From contig NZ_PGCL01000003.1 of assembly GCF_004297185.1 (NCBI RefSeq), positions 124,001 to 188,000 of the forward strand: 64,000 nucleotides of DNA. Direction: 5' to 3'. This document shows positions 36,612-44,750 of the stretch, one piece after another. Position numbers and translations under genes: made by a program. Below the pieces are notes generated by a model. That model saw only the letters and a program-made list of their open reading frames with translations. It was not told the origin of the DNA and searched no databases. The DNA comes from Methanofollis fontis (GTDB lineage Archaea; Halobacteriota; Methanomicrobia; Methanomicrobiales; Methanofollaceae). How positions within the stretch are numbered: position 1 is the stretch's first letter; each line of letters starts with the position of its first letter.

Positions 36612-37112
36612 CCAAATCGAAGTGTACGGCGAGGCGACCGGTTTTGATGTCGAATCCATGCGGTGGATCGCCGACAGGGAAGGTTTCGACGTCGAGTTCA
36701 AGCAGGTTTCCTGGGACGGCATCATCCCGGTCCTGCTTTCCGGGAACATCGACCTCGTCTACTCGGGCATGACCATCACCGAGGAGCGCATGGAGAAGGT
36801 GAACTTCTCACACCCCTGCTGGACGGTCAACCAGACCGTGATCGTGGTCGAAGACTCGCCCTGACGATGGACGACGTCTATGCCAGCGCGGCTGCACTGC
36901 CGAGATCTGGATGGAGGAGAACCTCATCGAAACCGGCATCATCGCGGGCAAGACGATCAAGAAGATCGGATCGGTGTTCACCAACGAGCAGTTCGGCATC
37001 GCCGTCAGGAAGGACGACGCCGAACTCCGGAACAAGGTCAACAACGGTCTCGATGCCCTGATGGTAGATCCCTGCTGGCAGGAGCTCAATCCAGAAGTAC
37101 AACATGGAGTGA
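36612..37112 (+). pseudogene. Decayed amino-acid ABC transporter substrate-binding protein
   Basis: The plus strand encodes recognisable family-3 solute-binding protein segments: G-E-A-T-G-F-D-V-E-S-M-R-W-I-A, D-L-V-Y-S-G-M-T-I-T-E-E-R and V-F-T-N-E-Q-F-G-I-A-V-R-K-D-D. They lie in different frames. The 5' end with the signal peptide is gone. A frameshift occurs near 36860, an internal section between the two halves is missing (the part before K-K-I-G-S-V), and one extra base near 37091 shifts the last codons. The original stop would be 37110-37112. No transporter partner genes are nearby. Confidence 0.85.
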
Positions 37113-37138
37113 TCCCTCCCGGGATCTCTCCCTTTTTT
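37111..37138 (+). terminator. Surviving intrinsic terminator of the pseudogene
   Basis: A GATCCC-TCCC-GGGATC hairpin (37111-37126) is followed by six T (37133-37138), directly after the ancestral stop codon. Confidence 0.7.
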
Positions 37139-37219
37139 CTCTGAACCGGATCAGACATACCGGCCCTGCACTGGGCCGTGAAGACCAGGTTTTTATTCTG
37201 AAAGTCCGATTGCTCCGCC

Positions 37220-37909
37220 ATGTTCATTGTCGGACACCGGGGTGCACGCGCCCGTGCCCCCGAAAACACCCTGCGGGCACTGGAGAGGGGGATCGGGTGT
37301 GCGGATGTTGTCGAGGTGGACGTCCGTCTGAGCCGGGACAGGGTTCCGGTGGTGATCCATGACGCGACGCTGGAGCGGACGACGGACGGCAGGGGGGCGG
37401 TGGGGAGGTTTACGGCCAACGAACTCGCCCGTCTCGATGCCGGGGAGGGCGAGAAGATTCCCCTCCTCGAGGAGGCGGTCGCATGCGCCGCCGGACGCGC
37501 TGGTCTGTTCGTGGAGATCAAGGAGAGGGGCAGCGAGGAGGCGGTCTGCCGCACCCTCAGGGATCATCCGCTCGACACGATCGTTGTGGTCTCGTTCCAC
37601 AGGGAGAGCATCGAGCGGGTGCGGGCACTGCTGCCCGGGCTCCGGACCGGTCTGATCTCCTCGCGGTCTGATCCTGACCCGGTGGAGACGGCCGCCGCCA
37701 TCGGCGCCGACGCCGTTCTCCCCGGAAAGGACCTCCTGACTGCGGATCTCGTCGGCAGGGCGCATCACAGGGGCCTCATCGTCATCCCCTGGGTGCTCAA
37801 TTCTGCCGATGAGGTGGCGAAGGCCGGGAGGTTGGGAGCGGACGGGTTCGCCACCGACGATCCCTGCGCCGCCCGGGGGTGGCTGACGCCCCCTGAGATA
37901 CCTTTATAG
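37220..37909 (+). CDS. Glycerophosphodiester phosphodiesterase
   Basis: This 229-residue TIM-barrel GDPD-family protein has G-H-R-G (residues 5-8), P-E-N-T, the metal-binding E-V-D-V-R-L and catalytic H-D (V-V-I-H-D-A-T-L-E-R). It hydrolyses glycerophosphodiesters to glycerol phosphate and an alcohol. There is no signal peptide, so it is cytosolic. A TATA-like GGTTTTTATTC (about 37188-37198) implies a leaderless start. The next operon begins 37 bases downstream. Confidence 0.9.
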   Translation: MFIVGHRGARARAPENTLRALERGIGCADVVEVDVRLSRDRVPVVIHDATLERTTDGRGAVGRFTANELARLDAGEGEKIPLLEEAVACAAGRAGLFVEIKERGSEEAVCRTLRDHPLDTIVVVSFHRESIERVRALLPGLRTGLISSRSDPDPVETAAAIGADAVLPGKDLLTADLVGRAHHRGLIVIPWVLNSADEVAKAGRLGADGFATDDPCAARGWLTPPEIPL

Positions 37910-37946
37910 GGTGTCAACCGGATTTCGCCATCACCGGGGGGACGGG

Positions 37947-38189
37947 ATGAGCGGCGATATCACACCGTCACGTGAGGTCGACTGCATCGGGCTCTACTGC
38001 CCGATGCCGATCGCGGTGACGAAAGAGGAGATCGAGCAGATCGAGGTGGGCGAGGTGCTCAGGGTCGAGGCCGACGATCCTGCCGCCGAGGAGGACATCC
38101 TGCGGTGGGCCCGCCGTGCAGGCCATGAGATCGTGAAGTTCGAGAAGGAGGAGGGAATATTGACCTTTTATATCAGGAGATTGCGGTGA
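37947..38189 (+). CDS. TusA-family sulfur carrier protein
   Basis: This protein of 80 residues has the TusA/SirA signature C-I-G-L-Y-C-P-M-P (C13 and C18, C-P-x-P motif), where the Cys of C-P-x-P carries a persulfide in TusA proteins. ATG at 37947 has GGGGGGACGGG just upstream. It is the first gene of a four-gene cluster (TusA, DsrE, IscS-like, IscU) on one strand with gaps of 9-11 bases, which points to a shared sulfur relay. Confidence 0.88.
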   Translation: MSGDITPSREVDCIGLYCPMPIAVTKEEIEQIEVGEVLRVEADDPAAEEDILRWARRAGHEIVKFEKEEGILTFYIRRLR

Positions 38190-38198
38190 GGGGGTAAA

Positions 38199-38558
38199 AT
38201 GGCGGGCATACTCTATGTGCAGACGAGCGGGACCGACACGCCCGAACGCCTCTATGCGCCGTTTATCCTGGGTATGACAGCGGCGGCGATGGATATCGAG
38301 GCGACGATATTCTTCATGATCAGGGGGGTCACCGCCGTCAGGGCCGGGGAGGCCGAGAAGATCAGGATCGGGACCTTTCCCCCGCTCTCAGAGGTGATGC
38401 GGCAGGCGCTGGACGCCGGGGTGCGGATCTATATCTGCGAGCAGAGCACGCAGCTCCTGGGCATACCGAGGGGCGATTTCATCCCCGAAGGCACGATCGC
38501 CGGGGGGGCGACCCTGAACGACCTGGCGCTCGATGCCGATGCCGTGCTGACGTTCTGA
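38199..38558 (+). CDS. DsrE-family sulfur relay protein
   Basis: This 119-residue protein has the DsrE/DsrF-like fold pattern and a single conserved-position Cys (V-R-I-Y-I-C-E-Q-S, C80). In DsrE-type proteins this Cys accepts sulfur from TusA. The gene lies nine bases after TusA and 11 bases before the IscS-like gene. It is cytosolic. A role in passing persulfide sulfur to the downstream Fe-S scaffold proteins is inferred from the order. Confidence 0.8.
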   Translation: MAGILYVQTSGTDTPERLYAPFILGMTAAAMDIEATIFFMIRGVTAVRAGEAEKIRIGTFPPLSEVMRQALDAGVRIYICEQSTQLLGIPRGDFIPEGTIAGGATLNDLALDADAVLTF

Positions 38559-38569
38559 GGTGAGGAGGG

Positions 38570-39718
38570 ATGGTCTACCTGGATCATGCGGCGGCCTCGC
38601 CGGTCGATCCGCGGGTGCTTGCGTTCTGCAGCCGTTATCTTGCCGGGGACTACGGCAACCCCTCGGCCCTCTATTCGCTCGGCCTCTCCGCACGGCAGGC
38701 GCTCGAGGAGGCGCGGGAGAGGGTGGCCGCCCTGATCCATGCGGAGAGCCCGAAATCGATCGTCTTCACCGGCAGCGCCACCGAGTCCAATAACCTGGCC
38801 ATCAGGGGGACGGCGCTCAGGAACAGAAAGGAGGGGACGCACCTGATCGTCAGCGCCATCGAACATATCTCGGTCATGAACCCGATGAAGGACCTCCAGA
38901 AGGCGGGATTCGACCTCACGGTCGCACCGGTGGACGGGGAGGGCGTCATCGACGCCGCCTTCCTGGAGGAGGCGGTCTCAGCCGAGACGACGCTGGTCTC
39001 GATCAATGTTGCCAACGACGAGATCGGGACCGTGGAACCGGTGCGGGAGATCAGCCGGATCGTCCATGAACAGGGGCGCTACCTGCACATGAACGCCACC
39101 GCCGCCGCCGGACGGGTTCCGATCGATGTTGTCAGGGACGGGATCGACCTGCTGACCCTCTCCTCCAACGACCTCGGCGGTCCCCGCGGGGCGGCGGCGC
39201 TCTATATCGCTCCGGGGGTGCGGATCGCATCGGTGATGCCGGGGGGCGGTCAGGAGCGGGGACTGCGATCCGGGACCGAGAACCTGTTTGCCATCGCCGG
39301 CATGGGCGAGGCGGCACGGTATGCCGGGGCGGAGATGGCGGAGGAGATGGCGAGGGAGCAGGCGATCCGGGACGCCCTTGTCCGCGAGGTGCTGACCATC
39401 GACGAGTCGTATCTCACCGGGCACCCGACGGACCGCCTGCCCAACCATGCCAGTTTCCGATTTTCCCGGATCGAGGGGGAGAGCATCCTGCTGAACCTGG
39501 ACACCCTCTTCGGGATCCAGGTGGCGACCGGATCGGCGTGTTCGTCCCGGACCCTGGAGCCCTCGCATGTGCTCCTCGCCATCGGTCTTGCCCACGAGGA
39601 GGCGCATGGGTCGGTGGTGATGAGCCTGGGGCGCCAGAACACACAGGCGGACGTGCCGGTGGTCGCCGATGCGATGGCGCGGACGGTCGAGCGGCTGAGA
39701 TCGATCTCCCCGCTGTAG
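38570..39718 (+). CDS. IscS/NifS-fold protein lacking the PLP lysine
   Basis: This 382-residue class-V aminotransferase-fold protein aligns along the length of NifS/IscS (L-D-H-A-A-A-S at 4-10, G-S-A-T-E-S-N at 68-74, I-E-H at 97-99, G-S-A-C-S-S at 321-326). The persulfide Cys is kept (C324). The S-x-H-K site reads S198-S-N-D201, so the PLP-binding Lys is Asp and the His is Asn. The Asp that pairs with the PLP nitrogen is Asn175, and the following Gln is Ala178. PLP-dependent cysteine desulfuration is therefore unlikely. The Archaeoglobus fulgidus IscS is a known case of the same Lys-to-Asp change. It may be a scaffold or Cys-ligand partner of IscU. Confidence 0.9.
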   Translation: MVYLDHAAASPVDPRVLAFCSRYLAGDYGNPSALYSLGLSARQALEEARERVAALIHAESPKSIVFTGSATESNNLAIRGTALRNRKEGTHLIVSAIEHISVMNPMKDLQKAGFDLTVAPVDGEGVIDAAFLEEAVSAETTLVSINVANDEIGTVEPVREISRIVHEQGRYLHMNATAAAGRVPIDVVRDGIDLLTLSSNDLGGPRGAAALYIAPGVRIASVMPGGGQERGLRSGTENLFAIAGMGEAARYAGAEMAEEMAREQAIRDALVREVLTIDESYLTGHPTDRLPNHASFRFSRIEGESILLNLDTLFGIQVATGSACSSRTLEPSHVLLAIGLAHEEAHGSVVMSLGRQNTQADVPVVADAMARTVERLRSISPL

Positions 39719-39728
39719 GAGGGATACC

Positions 39729-40139
39729 ATGGAAGACAGACCACAGATCGGATATTCAAAAAAGGTGATGGACCACTTCATGAACCCCAGGAATGTGGGG
39801 GATTTTGCAGACCCGGACGGTGTCGGCACGGTCGGCAACCCCGTCTGCGGCGACCTGATGCAGGTCTCGATCAAGGTCGAGGACGATGTGATCACCGATG
39901 TCAGGTTCAAGACCTTCGGGTGCGGGTCGGCGATCGCCACCGCAAGCATGGTGACGGAGATGGCGAAGGGAAAGACGATCGAGGAGGCGGAGAGGATCAC
40001 CAGATCGGATGTGGCCGACGAACTGGAGGGGCTGCCGCCGGTGAAGATGCACTGCTCCAATCTGGCGGCCGACGCCCTCCATAAGGCGATCGAGGACTAC
40101 CGGGCACGGAAGAAGGAGGTGGCGGCGGCGCCGGGGTGA
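39729..40139 (+). CDS. iscU: Fe-S cluster scaffold protein, IscU/NifU-N family
   Basis: This 136-residue protein keeps the three cluster-ligand Cys (G-N-P-V-C40-G-D, F-G-C65-G-S-A, H-C109-S), Asp42 and the L-P-P-V-K-M-H motif. The [Fe-S] scaffold therefore looks intact although its IscS partner is not. It starts ten bases after the IscS-like gene with AGGAGG. The C-terminal tail is short and Ala-rich. It is cytosolic. Confidence 0.93.
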   Translation: MEDRPQIGYSKKVMDHFMNPRNVGDFADPDGVGTVGNPVCGDLMQVSIKVEDDVITDVRFKTFGCGSAIATASMVTEMAKGKTIEEAERITRSDVADELEGLPPVKMHCSNLAADALHKAIEDYRARKKEVAAAPG

Positions 40140-40220
40140 ACGGATCTTCCAGTCTCCCCGTCACCACATGCAGGGGATGGTTATCCCTGGAACGAGCGGG
40201 GAACAGGGAATGCCCTCACA

Positions 40221-40231
40221 TACCTTTATGG
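40221..40231 (+). promoter_or_regulatory. TATA box of the lipoprotein gene
   Basis: TACCTTTATGG lies 26-36 bases before the ATG at 40257, suggesting a nearly leaderless transcript separate from the Fe-S operon. Confidence 0.4.
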
Positions 40232-40256
40232 TCCCACCGCAAAAGCATATGATGTG

Positions 40257-40694
40257 ATGAAACCCCTCCCCGGAACGATCCTCCTCTTTGCCTGCATTCT
40301 TGCCGTCTCCCTCATTGCCGGGTGTGCCGACACACCGTCGCCGACCCCGCCGCCCGGGACGCCGGTGCAGGTGGACCTCGAGACCGGTGATATCGGGCCG
40401 TTTTACGAGACGGCCGGGGCGTTCGAGGACAGGGTCATCTTCACTTTCATCCCGACCGGGACAGAGGTCTCGGAGTATCTGGTGACCTATGAGGTGCGGG
40501 TGGACGGCACCACCCGTGCCTCTGCTACGGAGAAACGGTTTGAGGGGATCAGCGCCTCGAACCCGATTCAGATCTCGGTCCCCAGGGAGGAGGGGGGGGT
40601 TGTCTGGATCTCGATCTCGATCGCCACGCCGGATGGCGTCACGGTCCATGAGAGCAGTTCGTCGATCGGGGCGGCCCATAGCCCGGTCAGATAA
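40257..40694 (+). CDS. Putative lipoprotein
   Basis: This protein of about 145 residues has a signal peptide with a lipobox-like L-I-A-G-C (Cys about residue 23). A Pro/Thr-rich spacer and one beta-sandwich-like domain follow. No enzyme motif is seen. It is exported and probably anchored through the Cys. The substrate or partner is unknown. A GTG one codon earlier is possible but unneeded. Confidence 0.7.
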   Translation: MKPLPGTILLFACILAVSLIAGCADTPSPTPPPGTPVQVDLETGDIGPFYETAGAFEDRVIFTFIPTGTEVSEYLVTYEVRVDGTTRASATEKRFEGISASNPIQISVPREEGGVVWISISIATPDGVTVHESSSSIGAAHSPVR

Positions 40695-40927
40695 TAGATC
40701 CCATTGCCAGAGCGCCATGACCCTATAGCGACCCCTTTGGTGCACCGCATCTCCAGACCGGGAGACCCTGCGACGGCTTCATACCGGCCGGAGCGGCCTG
40801 ATCCAGCAGACCGCATGGCGCTCCGGCGACAGCGGGGGGATGCAGCCGCTCCTGCCCCGCAAGGGCTTCAACGGAGACACCCTCGCCGTGGATGGGGAGA
40901 GCAGAACGATGCCCGTCGACGGCGGCA
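40695..40927. other. Intergenic region with a possible coding remnant
   Basis: No intact gene is seen. One plus-strand frame stays open for about 70 codons with G/C-rich third positions (including G-D-S-G-G-M-Q-P-L-L-P-R-K-G-F-N-G-D-T-L) but lacks a start. It may be a gene fragment or chance in GC-rich DNA. Confidence 0.25.
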
Positions 40928-41860
40928 TCAGCGCCCCTCCTCCCTGAAGCGGATCAGGCCGGCGATGCAGCGGTTATACGGCGTCGGGATCCCCTGCCGC
41001 TCCCCGAGGGCGACCACATAGCCGTTGAGCAGGTCGATCTCCGTCCTCCGCCGGTTCTGGATATCATAATACATCGACGGGTACACCGTGCTGAAATCCG
41101 GAACCTGCACCCCGAAGAGGTGGTCGAGATACTCGTCGGCGCTCCTCCAGCGCACCCTGATCCCCTCTGCCTCCATGACCGCATAGGTCTCCTGGATCAG
41201 CCCCTCGATCACCCCCCTCAGGTGCGGACTGGCGGCGGCGCCGACCTGGACCGAGAGCAGGGCGCAGAGGGGGTTCACCGCAATGTTCAGCAGGGACTTC
41301 GCCCATTTCTCCGCCCTGATATCAGCCGTTGCGGCCACCGGTATGCCGGCCCGCTCGAAGAGATCGATCGCCGGCGGGAGGAGGTCGGCAGGGCCCGACC
41401 AGGTGCCGAGCACCACCGGGGCGCTCTGGCTCGAGACCCGCACATGACCGGGCCCGACGACGGCGAAGTTCGTGGTGACGGTGCCGCCGATGATCCTGTC
41501 GGTGTAGCGGGCGATTCTATCCTCGTTGCCGATGCCGTTCTGGAGGGTCACCACGCTCCGCCCCCCCATCACCGCGGCATACTCCCTGCAGATCGACTCC
41601 GTATCGGTGCCCTTGGCGGTGACCACGACGAGGTCGGGATCGACGCTCAGTTCCGCCGGACCGGTGATACAGGAGAGGGTGCCGACCGTCCGGTCCCCCC
41701 AGATCCCGTCCATGACGAGTCCGCCTTCCCGGATTGCCGACGCATGCCGATGGCGGCACGCCGCATATACGTCGGCGACATCGGCCAGTTTGCCGGCAAG
41801 GGCGAGGCCGACGGCACCGGCACCAAGGATCAGAACGACAGGTCGCTGTGCATCTTCCAT
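40928..41860 (-). CDS. panE: 2-dehydropantoate 2-reductase family protein
   Basis: This 310-residue protein has an N-terminal Rossmann domain with G-A-G-A-V-G and an A-K-G-T-D segment (the V-T-A-K-x-x-D pattern of ketopantoate reductases). The C-terminal helical domain carries the catalytic Lys (E-K-W-A-K-S-L-L-N) and the R-R-T-E-I-D substrate-binding motif. It reduces ketopantoate to pantoate with NADPH in CoA synthesis. It stands alone. Some archaeal paralogues have other substrates. Confidence 0.85.
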   Translation of the reverse strand: MEDAQRPVVLILGAGAVGLALAGKLADVADVYAACRHRHASAIREGGLVMDGIWGDRTVGTLSCITGPAELSVDPDLVVVTAKGTDTESICREYAAVMGGRSVVTLQNGIGNEDRIARYTDRIIGGTVTTNFAVVGPGHVRVSSQSAPVVLGTWSGPADLLPPAIDLFERAGIPVAATADIRAEKWAKSLLNIAVNPLCALLSVQVGAAASPHLRGVIEGLIQETYAVMEAEGIRVRWRSADEYLDHLFGVQVPDFSTVYPSMYYDIQNRRRTEIDLLNGYVVALGERQGIPTPYNRCIAGLIRFREEGR

Positions 41861-41951
41861 ATCAGGTCAGGATAGGGGGGAGCCCCCATTAAGGCTTGGG
41901 GAGAAACCCTCTTCCGCCGAGGGGGCCAGATATCGATCGGACAACAGGCGC

Positions 41952-42413
41952 ATGAAGAATCGGAAGGTGTTCACCATCGGCACCGCAAACCGGCGTGCCG
42001 GGGAGTTTATCGATCTCCTCAGGGAGGAGGAGATCGCAGTTCTCGCCGATGTGCGGAGCGTGCCGTGGTCTGCTCTGGACCAATTCAGAAAGGAGAACCT
42101 CGCCCGTCTCTGCATGGATGCGGGTATAGAATACCTCTGGCTCGGGGCGGCGCTCGGCGGGTTCAGGGACGAGGGCTATGAGGCGTATATGAAGACCGCC
42201 GCCTTCCGCGACGCTCTCTGCAGCCTGGAGGAGCGGGCCGCCAGAATGCGGACGGCGATCTGCTGCGCCGAGGCCGAACCATGGCGGTGCCACCGCTGGT
42301 TGATCGCCGGCGCCCTCCACCGGCGGGGATGGACGGTGGTCCATATCCTGGGCCCCGGCGAACGGATGCGGCACACCGATCTATCCTTTTATCGGTCGCC
42401 GCCGCCCACCTGA
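41952..42413 (+). CDS. DUF488 family protein
   Basis: This protein of 153 residues starts K-V-F-T-I-G-T-A-N-R and has D-V-R-S-V-P, L-G-G and the C-A-E...C-H-R motif of DUF488, a family of unknown function. The ATG at 41952 is preferred over a long upstream extension antisense to panE. A MazF-like gene starts five bases after its stop. Confidence 0.85.
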   Translation: MKNRKVFTIGTANRRAGEFIDLLREEEIAVLADVRSVPWSALDQFRKENLARLCMDAGIEYLWLGAALGGFRDEGYEAYMKTAAFRDALCSLEERAARMRTAICCAEAEPWRCHRWLIAGALHRRGWTVVHILGPGERMRHTDLSFYRSPPPT

Positions 42414-42418
42414 TCGGC

Positions 42419-42757
42419 ATGGGGCGGTATGTGGCCGGAGACGTGGTGCTGGCGCGCCTCGGTCTCGGCAACGGCGGGGACAAGGTCAGACCGGCCGTCG
42501 TCATCGGACCGGCAGAGCAGGGGACGATCGTCGTCTGCCCGGTCTCCTCGAGGGCGCCGGGCGATGCCCCGGTGCACCCCATCGCCCTCGACGATTTTGT
42601 GAGCGGCGGGCTCGATCTCTTCGACGAGAGCTATGTGCTGACCGTCCACCCGTGCACCATCCGGGTGCGGGAGGTGGTGGGGAAGAAGGGGCGGCTGAAG
42701 CCGGAGGCGTTCGGCCCGCTCGGGGCGGCGGTGCGGCACATCCCATCCGGCAGGTGA
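42419..42757 (+). CDS. PemK/MazF-like protein without adjacent antitoxin
   Basis: This protein of 112 residues has the MazF-fold signature G-D-V-V-L-A-R...K-V-R-P-A-V-V-I and C-P-V-S-S. MazF-type toxins cut RNA. No antitoxin-sized gene is adjacent: upstream is DUF488 and downstream a convergent exporter. It may be a solitary, possibly inactive or non-toxin member. It appears co-transcribed with DUF488. Confidence 0.75.
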   Translation: MGRYVAGDVVLARLGLGNGGDKVRPAVVIGPAEQGTIVVCPVSSRAPGDAPVHPIALDDFVSGGLDLFDESYVLTVHPCTIRVREVVGKKGRLKPEAFGPLGAAVRHIPSGR

Positions 42758-42790
42758 ACCCTCCCGCACCACCGGGTCCATTGAGAGAGA

Positions 42791-44329
42791 TCATCCCCCC
42801 TCCCGTCTGGCCGGCGGGAGGAAGAGGGCCAGGCAGCCCCCCAGCAGCAGGATGACGGTAATGGCGTCGAAGGAGCGCATCATCCCCTCTCCGATGGCGG
42901 CATCGGCGATCTCCTCTGCATGCGGCAGGTAATCGTCCGGGACCGTCGCCTCCCCATCGGTCTTCATCCGTTCGATCCATTCCTGCAGGCGGAGGGCGAT
43001 CTCCTCGTCCGTGAGGTCTCCGGCCAGCCCGGAGGCGGCGAGCCCCCCCACCAGCCCGGAGAAGATGACGATCAGGAGGACCACGCCGATCAGGGCCGTT
43101 CCAAGGGAGGTCCCCATCTGTTTTGCCGTGTTCAGGATGCCGGAGGCATCACTCTGCTGCCGCATCGAAGCAGCGGAGAGGGTGATGTTGGTGGCCTGCG
43201 AGAGGATGAGCCCGACGCCCAGGCCGAAGAAGACCGAACCGGGCACGATATCCCATATGCCGGTGCCGATGCCGAAGATGCCGCGCATCATCACCGCCCC
43301 GGCGATGGCCGCACCAGAGCCGGCGAGCACCAGGTACTTCGGATCGATCCTTCCCGAGAGCCGCGCACCGGCGATCGAGAGGGCAAACACGCTCAGGGAC
43401 ATGGGGAGGAGGGCGAGACCGGTCTCGAATGCCCCGACGCCGGTCACCGACTGGAGAAAGATCGGGATGATAAAGAGGAAACCGGCCAGGACCACGGTCA
43501 GGGCGGCGTTGATCCCGCTGCCCAGGGCAAAGGTGCGGTTCCCGAAGAGGGCGATATCGGTGAGCGGCGGGAGATTCTGCCGGATCCGGCGCCTCTGCCA
43601 GAGATAAAATATGCCCAGGAGCACCAGGCCGCTGCCGATCACCACCGGGATGACCTCCCAGAGGGTGACACTCCTGAGCATCAGGATGCCGGCGACGATC
43701 AGGGAGAGACCGCCGAACGAGAGGAGGGTGCCGACGGTGTCGATCTCCCGCCATGATGCGGTGGGCGCCGAGGGGCGGATCAGGGGGGAGAGGAGGAGGA
43801 TCACCACCACGACCAGGAGTTCCAGGCGGAAGGCCCATCGCCAGGAGTAGAAGGAGGTGAGATATCCGCCGATGATCGGGCCGAAAGCGGCGCCGGCCGC
43901 CCCGATCCCGCCCCAGATGCCGAAGGCGAAGGCCCGGTCGGCCCCCTCATAGGCATCGGTGATGAAGGTGGCCGTGGCCGGCAGCATGAAGACCGCCCCC
44001 AGCCCCTCCAGCACCGACCACCCGACCAGGAGCACGCCGATGTTCCAGCTCATCGATGCGACGAATGTGCCGATGCCGTAGAGGACGACGCCGAAGAGGA
44101 ATGCACGCCGCCGCCCCATCACGTCCTGCATCCGTCCGCCGACGAGCATGAACGAGGCCATGATCAGGGCGTAGATGGCGATCACCGCCTGGATGGCCGG
44201 GACCGTGGTGTCGAGGTCGATGACCAGTGCGGTGATGGAGACGTTCATGATGGTCGTATCGATGACCATGATGAAGACCGCCATGCAGACCACATACAGG
44301 ATGCCCCATTTGCCCCCGGCGATTGCCAT
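42791..44329 (-). CDS. MFS multidrug exporter, DHA2 (14-TM) family
   Basis: This 512-residue protein has about 14 membrane helices, an early D-T-T-I-M-N-V (motif D1 of EmrB/QacA-type exporters), G-R-M-Q-D-V-M-G-R-R (motif A) and the C-terminal extracytoplasmic loop region. It likely exports small hydrophobic compounds using the proton gradient. No membrane fusion partner or regulator is adjacent. Confidence 0.9.
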   Translation of the reverse strand: MAIAGGKWGILYVVCMAVFIMVIDTTIMNVSITALVIDLDTTVPAIQAVIAIYALIMASFMLVGGRMQDVMGRRRAFLFGVVLYGIGTFVASMSWNIGVLLVGWSVLEGLGAVFMLPATATFITDAYEGADRAFAFGIWGGIGAAGAAFGPIIGGYLTSFYSWRWAFRLELLVVVVILLLSPLIRPSAPTASWREIDTVGTLLSFGGLSLIVAGILMLRSVTLWEVIPVVIGSGLVLLGIFYLWQRRRIRQNLPPLTDIALFGNRTFALGSGINAALTVVLAGFLFIIPIFLQSVTGVGAFETGLALLPMSLSVFALSIAGARLSGRIDPKYLVLAGSGAAIAGAVMMRGIFGIGTGIWDIVPGSVFFGLGVGLILSQATNITLSAASMRQQSDASGILNTAKQMGTSLGTALIGVVLLIVIFSGLVGGLAASGLAGDLTDEEIALRLQEWIERMKTDGEATVPDDYLPHAEEIADAAIGEGMMRSFDAITVILLLGGCLALFLPPARREGG

Positions 44330-44402
44330 TCCGTGATCCCCCCTGATACCAGAAGCGGAATGGGTATGAGAGCATTAATACCTGGCGGCAGCAGGGCCAG
44401 AC

Positions 44403-44428
44403 CAAAAAAAGGAGGGCAGATCTGCCCT
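44403..44428 (-). terminator. Intrinsic terminator of the RRM gene
   Basis: A perfect palindrome AGGGCAGATCTGCCCT (44413-44428) begins at the stop codon. On the minus strand it is followed by CC and seven T. Confidence 0.75.
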
Positions 44429-44688
44429 CAGTAGCGGCGGTATTCGCCGCGTGGACGCTGCGGTTTGGCCTCGTCCACACGCATCGTGCGTCCCTCGAAT
44501 ACCGTCTCGTTCAGGGCATCTTTTGCCTTCTCTGCCTCCTCGACGCTCTCCATCTCTACGAATCCGAATCCCTTGTCACCGATGATAGTAACGCTGCGGA
44601 CACTGCCGTATTGAGAGAAGAGTTCCTTGAGTTGATCTTCTGTCACCGAATAGGTCAGGTTTCCGACATACAATCTGCTTGATTCCAT
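44428..44688 (-). CDS. RNA-binding protein, single RRM domain
   Basis: This 86-residue protein has RNP2 (L-Y-V-G-N-L) and RNP1 (K-G-F-G-F-V-E-M), which fix it as an RRM protein. A short basic tail (R-P-R-G-E-Y-R-R-Y) follows. Single-RRM proteins of this type occur in methanogens and cyanobacteria and are often linked to cold or stress responses. It has a GGGGAGGA ribosome binding site and its own terminator, so it is monocistronic. Confidence 0.93.
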   Translation of the reverse strand: MESSRLYVGNLTYSVTEDQLKELFSQYGSVRSVTIIGDKGFGFVEMESVEEAEKAKDALNETVFEGRTMRVDEAKPQRPRGEYRRY

Positions 44689-44750
44689 ACGTCCTCCCCA
44701 TACAATAATTTCAGGAGCATAAATATATGCCTGACCAGAAAGGGGGGGGT

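Noticed and set aside
40892-41875. 327-codon plus-strand frame
   Set aside because: It is antisense to panE, which has the Rossmann and catalytic motifs.
42281-42418. Upstream extension of the MazF-like gene
   Set aside because: It overlaps the DUF488 gene in another frame. The ATG at 42419 gives the family's N-terminus.
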